Of a DNA stretch of 64,000 nt, positions 42,684 to 52,083 are shown one piece after another. Below the pieces are notes generated by a model. It did no database searches, was not told the origin of the DNA, and saw only the letters and a list, made by a program, of their open reading frames with translations. Both the position numbers and the translations under genes were made by a program. Origin of the DNA: Virgibacillus siamensis (GTDB taxonomy: Bacteria > Bacillota > Bacilli > Bacillales > Amphibacillaceae); assembly GCF_900162695.1 (NCBI RefSeq), contig NZ_FUIH01000007.1, positions 2,108,001-2,172,000 on the forward strand, in the 5' to 3' direction. Every line of letters begins with the position of its first letter. Position 1 is the first letter of the stretch.

Positions 42684-43790
42684 TTAAAAGTACGAGCTGC
42701 AAATGCTGTCTGAAACACTTTTTGTTGTCAGATTATCAACGATTACTTCGGTTATTTCCGTCGTACCCACAAGCTTTCCGCCAAGATGATTCAAATCTGC
42801 TGTATGATACCCTTCATTCAATGTCCGGTTTACCGCGGCTTCAATTTCAGAAGCTTCTTCTTCCATACCGAATGAATGACGCAGCATCATAGCTGCAGAT
42901 AAAATCATGCCAACCGGATTAGCCATCCCTTTTCCTGCAATATCCGGCGCTGAACCATGAACAGGTTCATACAAGCCAACACCATCAGAACGAAGACTTG
43001 CGGACGGCAGCATTCCAAGTGATCCGGTCAAAACAGAAGCTTCATCACTTAAAATATCACCGAACAGATTACCAGTAACAATAACATCAAAGTGGTCCGG
43101 ATTTGTCACCAGCTTCATCGCCGCTGCATCAACAAGCATATGCTCAACCGTTACATCAGGGTAATCCTCTTTTTTTGCATCGATTACTTCACGCCACAAC
43201 CGGCTTGATTCAAGCACGTTTGCTTTATCTACAGAAGTAACTTTCCCTTTACGCTTTTGAGCACTTTGAAATGCTTTTTCTGCAATGCGTTCTATTTCCC
43301 ACCGTTCATAAGACAGTGTATCAACAGCAGCATTCCCGTTATTGCGTCGTTCACTTGGCTTGCCGAAGTATAATCCACCGGTCAATTCACGCATAATCAG
43401 AATATCGCTTCCGCTGATTACTTCTTCTTTCAATGGTGAAACATGTGCCAGTGCCGGAAAACTTTTAATCGGCCTCAGATTCGCAAACAGCCCAAGCTGC
43501 TTGCGGATACCAAGCAAACCTTTTTCAGGTCGCTTATGTGCCGGGAGTTTATCCCACTTTTTCCCGCCAACAGCACCAAGCAAAACAGCTTCGGCCTGCT
43601 GACAGGCTTTCAGTGTTTCATCCGGCAGCGGTGTATCATAACGGTCAATCGCATCTCCGCCTATCGCATGTTCATGAAAAGCAAAACTATGGCCAAATTC
43701 CGTAGCAATTGTATTCAACACAAATTTCGCTGACTCCATCACTTCTTTGCCAACACCATCTCCTGGCAGCAAAACAACCTGTTTGTTCAT
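42684..43790 (-). CDS. leuB: 3-isopropylmalate dehydrogenase
   Basis: The 368-residue NAD-dependent beta-decarboxylating dehydrogenase shows LLPGDGVGKEVMES, MRELTGGLYFGKP and NLFGDILSDEASVLTGSLG, which are LeuB motifs and separate it from the tartrate-type paralogue at 11221. It oxidises 3-isopropylmalate to 2-oxoisocaproate. AAAGGAGG precedes the ATG. The 3' end adds a short Ser-rich tail. Confidence 0.96.
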   Translation of the reverse strand: MNKQVVLLPGDGVGKEVMESAKFVLNTIATEFGHSFAFHEHAIGGDAIDRYDTPLPDETLKACQQAEAVLLGAVGGKKWDKLPAHKRPEKGLLGIRKQLGLFANLRPIKSFPALAHVSPLKEEVISGSDILIMRELTGGLYFGKPSERRNNGNAAVDTLSYERWEIERIAEKAFQSAQKRKGKVTSVDKANVLESSRLWREVIDAKKEDYPDVTVEHMLVDAAAMKLVTNPDHFDVIVTGNLFGDILSDEASVLTGSLGMLPSASLRSDGVGLYEPVHGSAPDIAGKGMANPVGMILSAAMMLRHSFGMEEEASEIEAAVNRTLNEGYHTADLNHLGGKLVGTTEITEVIVDNLTTKSVSDSICSSYF

Positions 43791-43791
43791 A

Positions 43792-45348
43792 CTAAAATCC
43801 TCCTTTAGCAGCCGATTGCTTCGGCTTTGATTGGTGAAACTGAATCATATAGCGGTTCACCGCATTTAAAAATGCATTCGCTGACGCCTCAACGACATCC
43901 TGTGCTGTACCGCGGCCACTCATTGACTCACCATTAACGCTAAGCTGAACGTGTGACTCAGCAAGTGCATCCTTGCCGCTTCCAACCGAATTCAACTGAT
44001 AATCGGTCAATTTCAATTCTTCATCTATTAAACTGTCAAGTGTATTGTACAAAGCTTCCACACTGCCCTGACCGGTTCGGGCTTCCTGTACAGTCTGGCC
44101 ATCCGGCGTTGTCAAAGCGACTGTTGCTGTAGGAATGTTTGCCGTCCCGTATTGCACTTGAAACATATCAAGATGATACTTGGCAACACCTGCCTGATCC
44201 GTGCGAATTTCCATCAGAATCGTAAAAATATCATCATCAGTTACTTCTTTCTTCCGGTCTGTAAGTAATTTGAACTGTTTAAATGCCTTTTTCAGATTTT
44301 CTTCTGTAAGTTCAAACCCAAGCGACTGCACTTTGTCCTGGAATGCATGGCGTCCGGAATGCTTACCAAGAAACAGTGTATTCGACTGAACACCGACCAT
44401 TTCCGGTGTAATAATTTCGTACGTTTCTTTGTTTTTCAAAACGCCATCCTGATGAATGCCTGATTCATGTGAAAATGCATTTCGTCCGACAACCGCCTTG
44501 TTTGCTTGCACATACATACCGGTTAATTTTGCAATCAGATCACTTGACCGCTTAATTTCATTCAATTTCAATCCGGTCCTGTACGGATAAAAGTCGGAAC
44601 GGATTTTCAGTGCCACCGCAAGTTCTTCCAATGACGCATTACCTGCGCGTTCGCCAATTCCATTCACCGTTCCTTCCACCTGTGTCGCACCATTTTCCAC
44701 CGCGGCGATTGAGTTGGCGACAGCCATCCCAAGATCGTTGTGACAATGGCAGGAAAGGTGAACCTTGTCGATGTTCGGCACATTTTCTTTCATATACTTG
44801 AACAGTTCCCCGTATTCTTTTGGAGTCGTATAACCGACTGTATCCGGCAAGTTAATAACGGTTGCACCGGCATCAATTACCTGTTCAATAATCTGAGCCA
44901 AAAAGTCCCAATCGGAGCGGGAGGCATCTTCTGCTGACCACTCCACTTGCGGGAATCGCTGCCGGGCATATTTGACAATCTCTGTTGCTGTTTCGATTAC
45001 TTGCTCCGGTGTTTTCTTAAGCTTGTGTGTCATATGGATCGGTGACGTTGCGAGGAAGATGTGAATACACGGTTCTTCCGCATATTTTAATGCTTCCCAA
45101 GCTGTATCAACATCTGACTTCACCGCCCTTGCAAGCCCTGTTACCGATGTTCCTTTTACCGTTTCAGCAATTGCTTTTACTGCTTCAAAATCACCATTGG
45201 AGGAAGCAGGAAAGCCTGCCTCCATCCGGTCAATACCCAACCGTTCCAATTGTTTGGCGATTTCCAGCTTTTCCAGCTTATTCAGATTAACTCCAGGTGA
45301 TTGTTCACCGTCTCTCAGTGTTGTATCAAAAATCTTAATTTGTGGCAT
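43792..45348 (-). CDS. leuA: 2-isopropylmalate synthase
   Basis: The 518-residue protein has an N-terminal TIM barrel (FDTTLRDGEQSPGVNL at the start, metal ligands in HLSCHCHNDLGMA) and a C-terminal LeuA allosteric domain for leucine (about 385-510). It condenses acetyl-CoA with 2-oxoisovalerate. The start overlaps the end of ilvC by 14 nt; AAAAGGATG within ilvC is the ribosome site. Full length, so leucine feedback is probably intact. Confidence 0.96.
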   Translation of the reverse strand: MPQIKIFDTTLRDGEQSPGVNLNKLEKLEIAKQLERLGIDRMEAGFPASSNGDFEAVKAIAETVKGTSVTGLARAVKSDVDTAWEALKYAEEPCIHIFLATSPIHMTHKLKKTPEQVIETATEIVKYARQRFPQVEWSAEDASRSDWDFLAQIIEQVIDAGATVINLPDTVGYTTPKEYGELFKYMKENVPNIDKVHLSCHCHNDLGMAVANSIAAVENGATQVEGTVNGIGERAGNASLEELAVALKIRSDFYPYRTGLKLNEIKRSSDLIAKLTGMYVQANKAVVGRNAFSHESGIHQDGVLKNKETYEIITPEMVGVQSNTLFLGKHSGRHAFQDKVQSLGFELTEENLKKAFKQFKLLTDRKKEVTDDDIFTILMEIRTDQAGVAKYHLDMFQVQYGTANIPTATVALTTPDGQTVQEARTGQGSVEALYNTLDSLIDEELKLTDYQLNSVGSGKDALAESHVQLSVNGESMSGRGTAQDVVEASANAFLNAVNRYMIQFHQSKPKQSAAKGGF

Positions 45349-46378
45349 GAACTTTCACATCCTTTTGTTTTTCTTCGTTAGCTTGCAATGGCTGTTGTAC
45401 AAAAGGCATTAAGGCACGGAGCTCCTTTCCGACTTTTTCGATGAGATGAGTGTTTTCTTTTGCATTGGTTGCATGGAATTGCGGCCGGTTTGCTTTGTTC
45501 TCCAAAATCCATCCTTTAGCGAATTCACCGGAACGGATTTCTGAAAGAACTTCCTGCATCCGTTCCTTTGTCTCATCGTTGATAACCCGCGGTCCGGATA
45601 CAAAGTCACCCCATTGAGCTGTATCGGAAATGGAGTAGCGCATATTCTCAAGTCCGCCTTCATAAAGCAAGTCGACGATCAGTTTCATTTCGTGCAAACA
45701 TTCAAAGTATGCAACTTCCGGCTGATACCCTGCATCGGTCAGCGTTTCAAAGCCCGCTTTCACAAGGCTGGTCAGCCCGCCGCAAAGTACTGCCTGCTCC
45801 CCGAACAAATCGGTTTCGGTTTCTTCCTGAAATGATGTTTCCAATACACCTGCACGTGCTGCGCCGATTCCCTGAGCATAAGCAAGTGACAGTTCCTTTG
45901 CATTTCCGGTAACATCCTGACCGACACCATACAGTGCAGGTACACCGGCGCCTTCAGCGTATGTTCGGCGTACAAGATGCCCCGGTCCCTTTGGTGCTAC
46001 AAGAAACACATCAACATCAGATGGAGGCACAACCTGATTGAAATGGATGTTGAACCCGTGTGCGAACGCGATTGCGCTTCCTGGTTTCAGGTTCGGTTTG
46101 ATGCTCTCTTCATAAACAGTTGGCTGATGTTCATCCGGTAGCAGTACCATGACAACATCTGCCTCTTTAACTGCATCCGCAACCGCTTTGACGTTAAATC
46201 CGTCGTTCTCTGCTTTTTGCTGTGATTTTCCCGGTCTAAGCCCTACAACAACTTCATAACCGCTCTCTCTCAGGTTCAATGCGTGTGCATGCCCCTGTGA
46301 GCCGTACCCGACAACTGCAATTTTCTTTCCCTTCAATACCTCTTTGTTAATATCCTGATCATAGAGTACTTTTGCCAT
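45335..46378 (-). CDS. ilvC: Ketol-acid reductoisomerase
   Basis: This 347-residue class I enzyme has the NADPH Rossmann motif VVGYGSQGHAHALNL and the Mg2+ acidic residues in DLFGEQAVLCGG and FECLHEMKLIVDL. It forms dihydroxy acids from acetolactate and acetohydroxybutyrate. The start at 46378 has GGAGG 9 nt upstream; an earlier ATG overlaps that site. A 21-nt-period array fills the 200-nt gap to ilvN. Confidence 0.97.
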   Translation of the reverse strand: MAKVLYDQDINKEVLKGKKIAVVGYGSQGHAHALNLRESGYEVVVGLRPGKSQQKAENDGFNVKAVADAVKEADVVMVLLPDEHQPTVYEESIKPNLKPGSAIAFAHGFNIHFNQVVPPSDVDVFLVAPKGPGHLVRRTYAEGAGVPALYGVGQDVTGNAKELSLAYAQGIGAARAGVLETSFQEETETDLFGEQAVLCGGLTSLVKAGFETLTDAGYQPEVAYFECLHEMKLIVDLLYEGGLENMRYSISDTAQWGDFVSGPRVINDETKERMQEVLSEIRSGEFAKGWILENKANRPQFHATNAKENTHLIEKVGKELRALMPFVQQPLQANEEKQKDVKVHATN

Positions 46379-46451
46379 TTGAAACATCCTCCTTGTTTTG
46401 ATTTAAGTTTTTATTTTGCAGCCCCTCGGAAATCGAGGCTGGTTTTGCTGG

Positions 46452-46570
46452 TTTATCAGTCAAAATCTCCCATTTATCAGTCAAGTCACTTACTTTATCA
46501 GTCAACGCTGCACTTTTATCAGCCAGTATGGCTATTTTATCAGTCAAACCGCTACGTTTATCGGTAACTT
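46452..46570. repeat. Short-period array, core TTTATCAGTCAA, exact 21-nt spacing
   Basis: The core starts at 46452, 46473, 46494, 46515, 46536 and 46557, five exact 21-nt steps. The first three and the fifth are TTTATCAGTCAA; the fourth is TTTATCAGCCAG and the last TTTATCGGTAAC. The 9-nt spacers differ in every unit. Because 21 is a multiple of 3, one minus-strand frame reads as a false LTDK repeat peptide. It lies between ilvN and ilvC inside the operon. Confidence 0.93.
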
Positions 46571-46577
46571 GCTGTTT

Positions 46578-47096
46578 TCACACTGGAAAAGCATTCATTT
46601 CGGTAACCTGCTGCGGCTGCTGTCCGCGTAAAAATGCGGTAACACCTGTTCGTGACAATTCTTTAATGCCATATGGGCGAAGCAATGAAATGAGCGCCTC
46701 CACTTTGTCCGGCTTGCCGGTCACTTGGATGGTCATGCTATCTTTTGATACATCAATGACCGTGGCACGGAATGGCGCGATAATTCCCTGAACTTCCGCC
46801 CGCAACTGCCCGCTTCCTTTTACTTTAATCAACGCCAATTCCCTGGCGACTATTGCTTTATCCGTAATATCCGAAACTTTCAGCACATCGATTTGTTTAT
46901 GCAGTTGTTTTGTTAACTGCTCAAGTTTTTGATGGTCACCGACATCAACAACGAACGTCATTTTCGAAACACCTTCTGTTTCCGATGTACCGACTGAAAT
47001 GCTCTCAATGTTGAACTGCCGTTTATGCAGCATCCCGGTTATCCGGTTAAGTACACCACCGCGGTTTTGAACTGTTGCACTAATAATCCGTTTCAT
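46578..47096 (-). CDS. ilvN: Acetolactate synthase small (regulatory) subunit
   Basis: The 172-residue protein has an N-terminal ACT domain (about 4-75, VQNRGGVLNRITGMLHKRQ) and a C-terminal ALS_ss_C domain. It binds valine and controls IlvB. It overlaps the ilvB stop codon in an ATGA, so translation is coupled. The slightly extended tail (QQPQQVTEMNAFPV) is not conserved in the family. The symbol ilvH is used for the same protein in Bacillus. Confidence 0.95.
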   Translation of the reverse strand: MKRIISATVQNRGGVLNRITGMLHKRQFNIESISVGTSETEGVSKMTFVVDVGDHQKLEQLTKQLHKQIDVLKVSDITDKAIVARELALIKVKGSGQLRAEVQGIIAPFRATVIDVSKDSMTIQVTGKPDKVEALISLLRPYGIKELSRTGVTAFLRGQQPQQVTEMNAFPV

Positions 47097-48814
47097 CTTT
47101 TCACCCCTATCATTTCATGAATGCCCTTGCCAGGTGCAATCATCGGATATACCTTTTCGGACGGGATAACCCGAAAGTCGGCTACAACCGGACCATCGTG
47201 TGAGAACAGGTCTTTTAATACTTCTGTGACATCCGAATCTTTTTCTGCCCTTAATCCCTGGATTCCATAGCATTCTGCCAGTTTCACAAAATCAGGATTG
47301 AAAGACAAAATCGATTCCGAGTGACGGCCACCGTAAAAACTGCCTTGCCATTGCTTCACCATGCCGAGTGCCTGATTATTGACAATGATAACTTTCACAG
47401 GCAAGTTTCGTTCACTTACGACCGACAGTTCCTGACTTGTCATCTGGAATCCGCCGTCCCCGACGATTGCTACAACCAAATCATCCGGTGCGCCGAGCTG
47501 AGCACCGACAGCTGCCGGAAATCCAAATCCCATCGTTCCAAGGCCGCCTGAAGTTACCCAACGATTTGGCTGATCCATCGTGTAGTACTGTGCCGCCCAC
47601 ATCTGATGCTGCCCGACATCGGTTGTCACGATTGCCTTTCCCTCTGTCTGCCGATGAATTTCCTTTATCAGCCACTGTGGGGAAACTGCTTCATCCGAAT
47701 GATCATACCAAAGCGGATATTCCGTTTTATTTGATGCTATTTGCTGCAGCCAGTTTTCCCGATTAATATCGGGTACTTGTTTTCCAAGCAGGACATTCAG
47801 TGCCTCCGCTGCATCAGCAACCACCGGAATTTCTGTTGCAACATTTTTGCCGATTTCAGCAGGATCAATATCGATATGCGCCACTTTCGCGTTTGGTGCG
47901 AAATGTTTCAAGTTTCCGGTCAAGCGGTCATCAAATCTGGCACCGATGTTGATCAGTAAGTCACTTTCATAGATTGCCATGTTAGCTGCATATGACCCGT
48001 GCATGCCTGCCATTCCCAGTGAAAGCGGTGCTGTGCCTGGAAATGTTCCAAGCCCAAGCAATGTTGTGGCTACCGGCAGCTGCCATTTTTCTGCAAATTG
48101 TTTTAATTCCTGTGATGCTCCAGCGAACTGTACACCGGCACCAGCCACAACAACTGGTTTTTCTGACCGTTTCAACGCATCGGACAACTTTTCAACCTGA
48201 AGCGGATTCGGAATCTTCGTCGGTTTGTATCCCGGCAATTGAAATTCGCTGGAAAACTTTCGTGTTGATAATTTTGCCGAAATGTCTTTTGGAATATCGA
48301 CAACAACCGGACCCGGCCGCCCTGTTGAAGCAATATGAAATGCTTCTTTGACGATACGCGGCAGTGATGCCAATTCCTTAACCTGGTAGTTATATTTGGT
48401 GATCGGAGTCGTAATCCCCAGAACATCTGATTCCTGAAATGCATCGGTACCAATGACCCCGGTTGCCACCTGTCCGGTAAAAATAACGAGCGGTAACGAA
48501 TCCATCATCGCATCGGTAATACCGGTAATCAGATTCGTCGCCCCCGGACCTGATGTTGCAATGACAACACCAGGCTTCCCGGTGACCCGTGCATATCCCT
48601 CAGCGGCATGAATCATGCCTTGCTCATGTCTGCAAAGGATATGTTCAAACGATGCATTGCTGCGGTACAAAGCATCATAAATCGGGAGTACTGCACCGCC
48701 AGGGTATCCGAAAATCGTGTCGGTCCCTGCCTCCACAAGAGATTCAATAAGCACATCAGCACCTGTCACTTTCTCAGTTGCAAATTCCATTTCAGGTTTC
48801 GTCTCCACTTTCAC
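47093..48814 (-). CDS. ilvB: Acetolactate synthase large subunit
   Basis: This 573-residue ThDP enzyme has the cofactor glutamate region FGYPGGAVLPIYDAL, the FAD/central domain, and the ThDP/Mg motif VGDGGFQMTSQELS through NNQALGMVKQWQ. It is the first enzyme of the ilv-leu operon and makes acetolactate or acetohydroxybutyrate. The start is GTG at 48814, 9 nt after GGAGG. An isoleucine-type T-box leader lies directly upstream. Confidence 0.96.
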   Translation of the reverse strand: MKVETKPEMEFATEKVTGADVLIESLVEAGTDTIFGYPGGAVLPIYDALYRSNASFEHILCRHEQGMIHAAEGYARVTGKPGVVIATSGPGATNLITGITDAMMDSLPLVIFTGQVATGVIGTDAFQESDVLGITTPITKYNYQVKELASLPRIVKEAFHIASTGRPGPVVVDIPKDISAKLSTRKFSSEFQLPGYKPTKIPNPLQVEKLSDALKRSEKPVVVAGAGVQFAGASQELKQFAEKWQLPVATTLLGLGTFPGTAPLSLGMAGMHGSYAANMAIYESDLLINIGARFDDRLTGNLKHFAPNAKVAHIDIDPAEIGKNVATEIPVVADAAEALNVLLGKQVPDINRENWLQQIASNKTEYPLWYDHSDEAVSPQWLIKEIHRQTEGKAIVTTDVGQHQMWAAQYYTMDQPNRWVTSGGLGTMGFGFPAAVGAQLGAPDDLVVAIVGDGGFQMTSQELSVVSERNLPVKVIIVNNQALGMVKQWQGSFYGGRHSESILSFNPDFVKLAECYGIQGLRAEKDSDVTEVLKDLFSHDGPVVADFRVIPSEKVYPMIAPGKGIHEMIGVKR

Positions 48815-48845
48815 TTCTGCACGCCTCCTTCAACAATTTTTCAAT

Positions 48846-49145
48846 CAAAAAAAGACCCTTCTCTCCACATACACCCGCCCATCAGGGAGAATGTTTGGGG
48901 AGAAAAGGATCTCTTTTCACGGTACCACCCATGTTTGCAGTATCCTCACGAACACTGCCTCACCAGGCTGTCAGCCAGCCTTTTTTGATAACAGGTATTC
49001 CGTGGAATACCCGGCAGCACCTAATTGGAATTAAGTTTCCGTTCAGTACTGCACTCAGGGACGATGTCAGAACATCATGCACTTCCGGGCTTCCAGCAAC
49101 CCCGGCTCTCTGTGAATGCATGGAATATGCTCCTTTATTCCCATC
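48846..49145 (-). promoter_or_regulatory. T-box riboswitch (isoleucine specifier) of the ilv-leu operon
   Basis: Read on the minus strand, the leader has a stem I with AGAGAGCCGGGG, a GACATCGTCCCTGAGTG specifier segment, the T-box GGGTGGTACC (48930-48921), and a terminator (AGAGATCCTTTTCTCC with GGAGAGAAGGGTC, then T7). Aligning to the hom leader at CTGAGTGC puts ATC (Ile) at 49065-49063 where the hom leader has ACC (Thr). The B. subtilis ilv-leu leader uses a leucine codon, so isoleucine sensing would differ. TTGACC at about 49231 may be the -35 box. Confidence 0.87.
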
Positions 49146-49365
49146 ATCGAATTAATTATTTAAAGTGATCTTCAAGAGTCTGAAAATTTTATATTGCCGA
49201 TAATGTTATAATGTTTTTGCGGAAAGGTCAACAGTTTTTTAAAAGTTTTTTGATACTTTCAATAAGTTAAAAAGTTTGAATGCGTTTACAACCCTGCCAT
49301 GCGAAGAAAAACACTTTATATTACATTTCTGTTACAACCAGCCCCGCACAACAGCCCTCAACCCA

Positions 49366-49405
49366 AAAAATTCGGGTGGTGCCAGGCACCATCCGAATTT
49401 TGTCA
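49366..49405. repeat. Dispersed palindromic repeat built on GGTGCCAGGCACC
   Basis: AAAATTCGGGTGGTGCC and GGCACCATCCGAATTTT form a long near-perfect palindrome. The same sequence family is at 31343-31377 and 53058-53091. Here it lies just after the ilvD stop and may end its transcript. Confidence 0.75.
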
Positions 49406-49413
49406 AACATAAT

Positions 49414-51093
49414 TTATTTGAAGTCGGTGACTGCGCCTTTGGAGGAGCAGGATACCGTGTGGGCATATTTGCCGAGCACACCTTTTTTGTACAATGGCGG
49501 TGCAGTCCATTCTTTTTTCCGTCGTTCCAATTCTTCATCGGAAACGTCCATCGAAATTTCTTTCAGGTCAGAATCAATGGTGACCATATCACCTTCCCGT
49601 AAATACGCAACCGGGCCGCCATCCTGGGCTTCCGGGGCCATGTGACCAACGACAAGTCCATGGGTCCCGCCTGAAAAACGCCCATCTGTCAGCAGTGCAA
49701 CCTTTTCACCAAGTCCTTTTCCAACAAGCAGACTGGAAATCGACAGCATCTCAGGCATACCCGGACCGCCTTTCGGACCAACATAACGGATGACAAGTAC
49801 GTCGCCTTCTTTAATTTTATTTTCACCAACCGCTGCAGCCGCCTCATTTTCTGTATCAAACACTTTGGCCGGACCGGTGTGATGGCTTACTTTTACCCCG
49901 GACACTTTTGCCACTGCTCCCCGTGGTGCAAGATTTCCCTTCAGAACGATTAACGGACCATCCACCCGTTTCGGATCACTCAAAGGCATGATGACTTTTT
50001 GGTCTTCATAGAGCGCCGGTGCCTCTGCCAGATTTTCAGCTACTGTTTTTCCAGTAACTGTCAAACAGTCTCCATGCAAATAGCCTTCCTCAAGAAGAAG
50101 TTTCATTACGGCTTGCACACCGCCAACATTGTGCAGATCCTGCATGACATATCTGCCGCTTGGTTTCATATCAGCCAAATGTGGTACCTTTTGCTGCATC
50201 CGGTTAAAATCATCAATCGTCAAATCCACGTCTGCTGCATGGGCGATTGCAAGAAGATGCAGTATCGCATTCGTCGATCCACCCAAAGCCATGACAACAG
50301 TAATCGCATTTTCAAATGCCTCTTTTGTCATGATGTCTTTCGGGTAAATGCCTTTTTCCAGCAAATGATAAACCGCCTGTCCCGCTTTTTCACAATCTGC
50401 TGCCTTTTCCTTCGATTCGGCGGGATTTGATGAACTGCCGGGCAGACTCATCCCCATCGCTTCCATCGCGGATGCCATTGTGTTTGCTGTATACATTCCG
50501 CCGCAAGCGCCTGCACCGGGACATGCATGGCACTCAATGCCTTTCAGTTCCTGGTCATCAATGTCTCCGTTATTATGCTTTCCAACACCTTCAAACACCG
50601 ATACAAGATCGATGTCTTTTCCCTTATAGGATCCGGGTGAAATGGTGCCGCCGTAAACAAACACAGCTGGAACATCACTGTTGGCAATCGCAATCATGCA
50701 GCCTGGAATATTTTTATCACAAGCACCGATCGCGACCAATGCATCAAGATTTTCTGCACCAACAACCGCTTCAATCGAATCACCAATCAGATCACGGCTT
50801 GGCAGTGAATACCGCATTCCCTGCGTCCCCATTGAAATACCGTCAGAAACGGTAATTGTATTGAACATGAACGGAACACCGCCAGCTTCTTTTGCCCCTC
50901 TCTTGGAGTTTGCTGCAAGATCATTCAGGTGGATATTACATGGGGTAACCTCACTCCAAGTGCTGGCAACCCCAATCATCGGTTTCTTGAAATCATCATC
51001 GGTCACACCGACTGCCCGCAACATTGCACGGTTCGGCGCTCTAAGGGAACTTTCAGTGAATACATTACTTTTTATGCGTAAATCTTTCGTCAT
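49414..51093 (-). CDS. ilvD: Dihydroxy-acid dehydratase
   Basis: This 559-residue Fe-S dehydratase has cluster cysteines in ACDKNIPGC and CPGAGACGGMYTANTM and the C-terminal signature DGRFSGGTHGLVVGH. It makes 2-oxoisovalerate and 2-oxo-3-methylvalerate. It lies upstream of the T-box and outside the ilvB transcript proper, and follows the BASS transporter gene by 24 nt, so it may be transcribed with that gene. Confidence 0.96.
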   Translation of the reverse strand: MTKDLRIKSNVFTESSLRAPNRAMLRAVGVTDDDFKKPMIGVASTWSEVTPCNIHLNDLAANSKRGAKEAGGVPFMFNTITVSDGISMGTQGMRYSLPSRDLIGDSIEAVVGAENLDALVAIGACDKNIPGCMIAIANSDVPAVFVYGGTISPGSYKGKDIDLVSVFEGVGKHNNGDIDDQELKGIECHACPGAGACGGMYTANTMASAMEAMGMSLPGSSSNPAESKEKAADCEKAGQAVYHLLEKGIYPKDIMTKEAFENAITVVMALGGSTNAILHLLAIAHAADVDLTIDDFNRMQQKVPHLADMKPSGRYVMQDLHNVGGVQAVMKLLLEEGYLHGDCLTVTGKTVAENLAEAPALYEDQKVIMPLSDPKRVDGPLIVLKGNLAPRGAVAKVSGVKVSHHTGPAKVFDTENEAAAAVGENKIKEGDVLVIRYVGPKGGPGMPEMLSISSLLVGKGLGEKVALLTDGRFSGGTHGLVVGHMAPEAQDGGPVAYLREGDMVTIDSDLKEISMDVSDEELERRKKEWTAPPLYKKGVLGKYAHTVSCSSKGAVTDFK

Positions 51094-51117
51094 TCTCTAT
51101 CATCCTCTCTTTTTCTA

Positions 51118-52083
51118 TCAGACAACTTTTTTATTATCTTCCCCTGCTTTTCCGGACGTTTCATGCTGTTTTCCCCACCATGTAGCTAGTATGGGCCCGG
51201 AAATATTATGCCAGACACTGAATATTGCGCTCGGCACAGCTGTGATTGGGGCAAAATGCGCCACTGCCAGCGTTGAACCAAGCCCGGAATTTTGCATGCC
51301 AACTTCAATCGACAATGCCTTTTGATCGGCAAAATCAAATTTAAATAGCCTGGCCACCAAAAATCCAATCAAAAGTCCTAATACATTGTGCAGCACAACC
51401 ACGGAAAAAATAAGCAGTCCTGTTGTGGCAATGTTTTCTGTATTCAATGCGACAACAGCAGATGCTACCGCAACAATTCCGATAACGGAAACAAGCGGGA
51501 GTACTTTAATGCTTTTTTCGACCTGTTTCTGGAATAAAAGTCGAATGACAATACCAAGCGCGATTGGCACCAGGACTATTTTCACAATCGATAGAAACAT
51601 GGATCCCGCCGATACAGGGAGCCAATGGCTTGCAAATAATAGTGTCAGTGCCGGTGTCAAAATTGGTGCCAGCACGGTGGATACCGCCGTAACAGAAACC
51701 GACAACGCAGTATTTCCCTTGGCCAGAAATGTCATCACATTTGATGCCGTTCCGCCCGGACAACAGCCGACAAGAATAACGCCGACAGCAACTTCCGGCG
51801 GCAACTGGAATAACGTTGCCAATCCATAAGCAAGGAGCGGCATGATGGTATACTGCATCACCACTCCAGCCAGAACGACTTTCGGTGCCTTGAACACTCG
51901 CTTAAAGTCATCCAGCGATAGTGTCAGCCCCATTCCAAACATGATGATGCCAAGAAGGAGTGCTATATATGGAGCAATCCATGTGAAACCTCCTGGAAAA
52001 AAGAAACTGAGCGCCCCGAACAAAATGACCCAAAAGGCGAATGAGTTTCCTGCAAATGTACTGATTTTTTCAAGTACTTTCAT
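51118..52083 (-). CDS. Bile acid:sodium symporter family transporter (PanS/YocS-like)
   Basis: The 321-residue protein has about ten membrane segments. MFGMGLTLSLDDFKRV, CCPGGTASNVMTFLAKGN and EVGMQNSGLGSTLAV are core BASS-family motifs. Bacterial BASS proteins of this branch import 2-keto acids such as ketopantoate or pyruvate. Placement directly before ilvD suggests transport of a branched-chain or pantoate-pathway keto acid; that is inference. TTACCTCCCCC upstream gives a GGGGGAGG ribosome site. Confidence 0.83.
   Translation of the reverse strand: MKVLEKISTFAGNSFAFWVILFGALSFFFPGGFTWIAPYIALLLGIIMFGMGLTLSLDDFKRVFKAPKVVLAGVVMQYTIMPLLAYGLATLFQLPPEVAVGVILVGCCPGGTASNVMTFLAKGNTALSVSVTAVSTVLAPILTPALTLLFASHWLPVSAGSMFLSIVKIVLVPIALGIVIRLLFQKQVEKSIKVLPLVSVIGIVAVASAVVALNTENIATTGLLIFSVVVLHNVLGLLIGFLVARLFKFDFADQKALSIEVGMQNSGLGSTLAVAHFAPITAVPSAIFSVWHNISGPILATWWGKQHETSGKAGEDNKKVV

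Noticed and set aside
46359..46547. A 62-codon minus-strand frame giving a repeated LTDK peptide
   Set aside because: It arises because the 21-nt DNA repeat is a multiple of three; there is no ribosome site, and it runs into the ilvC start.
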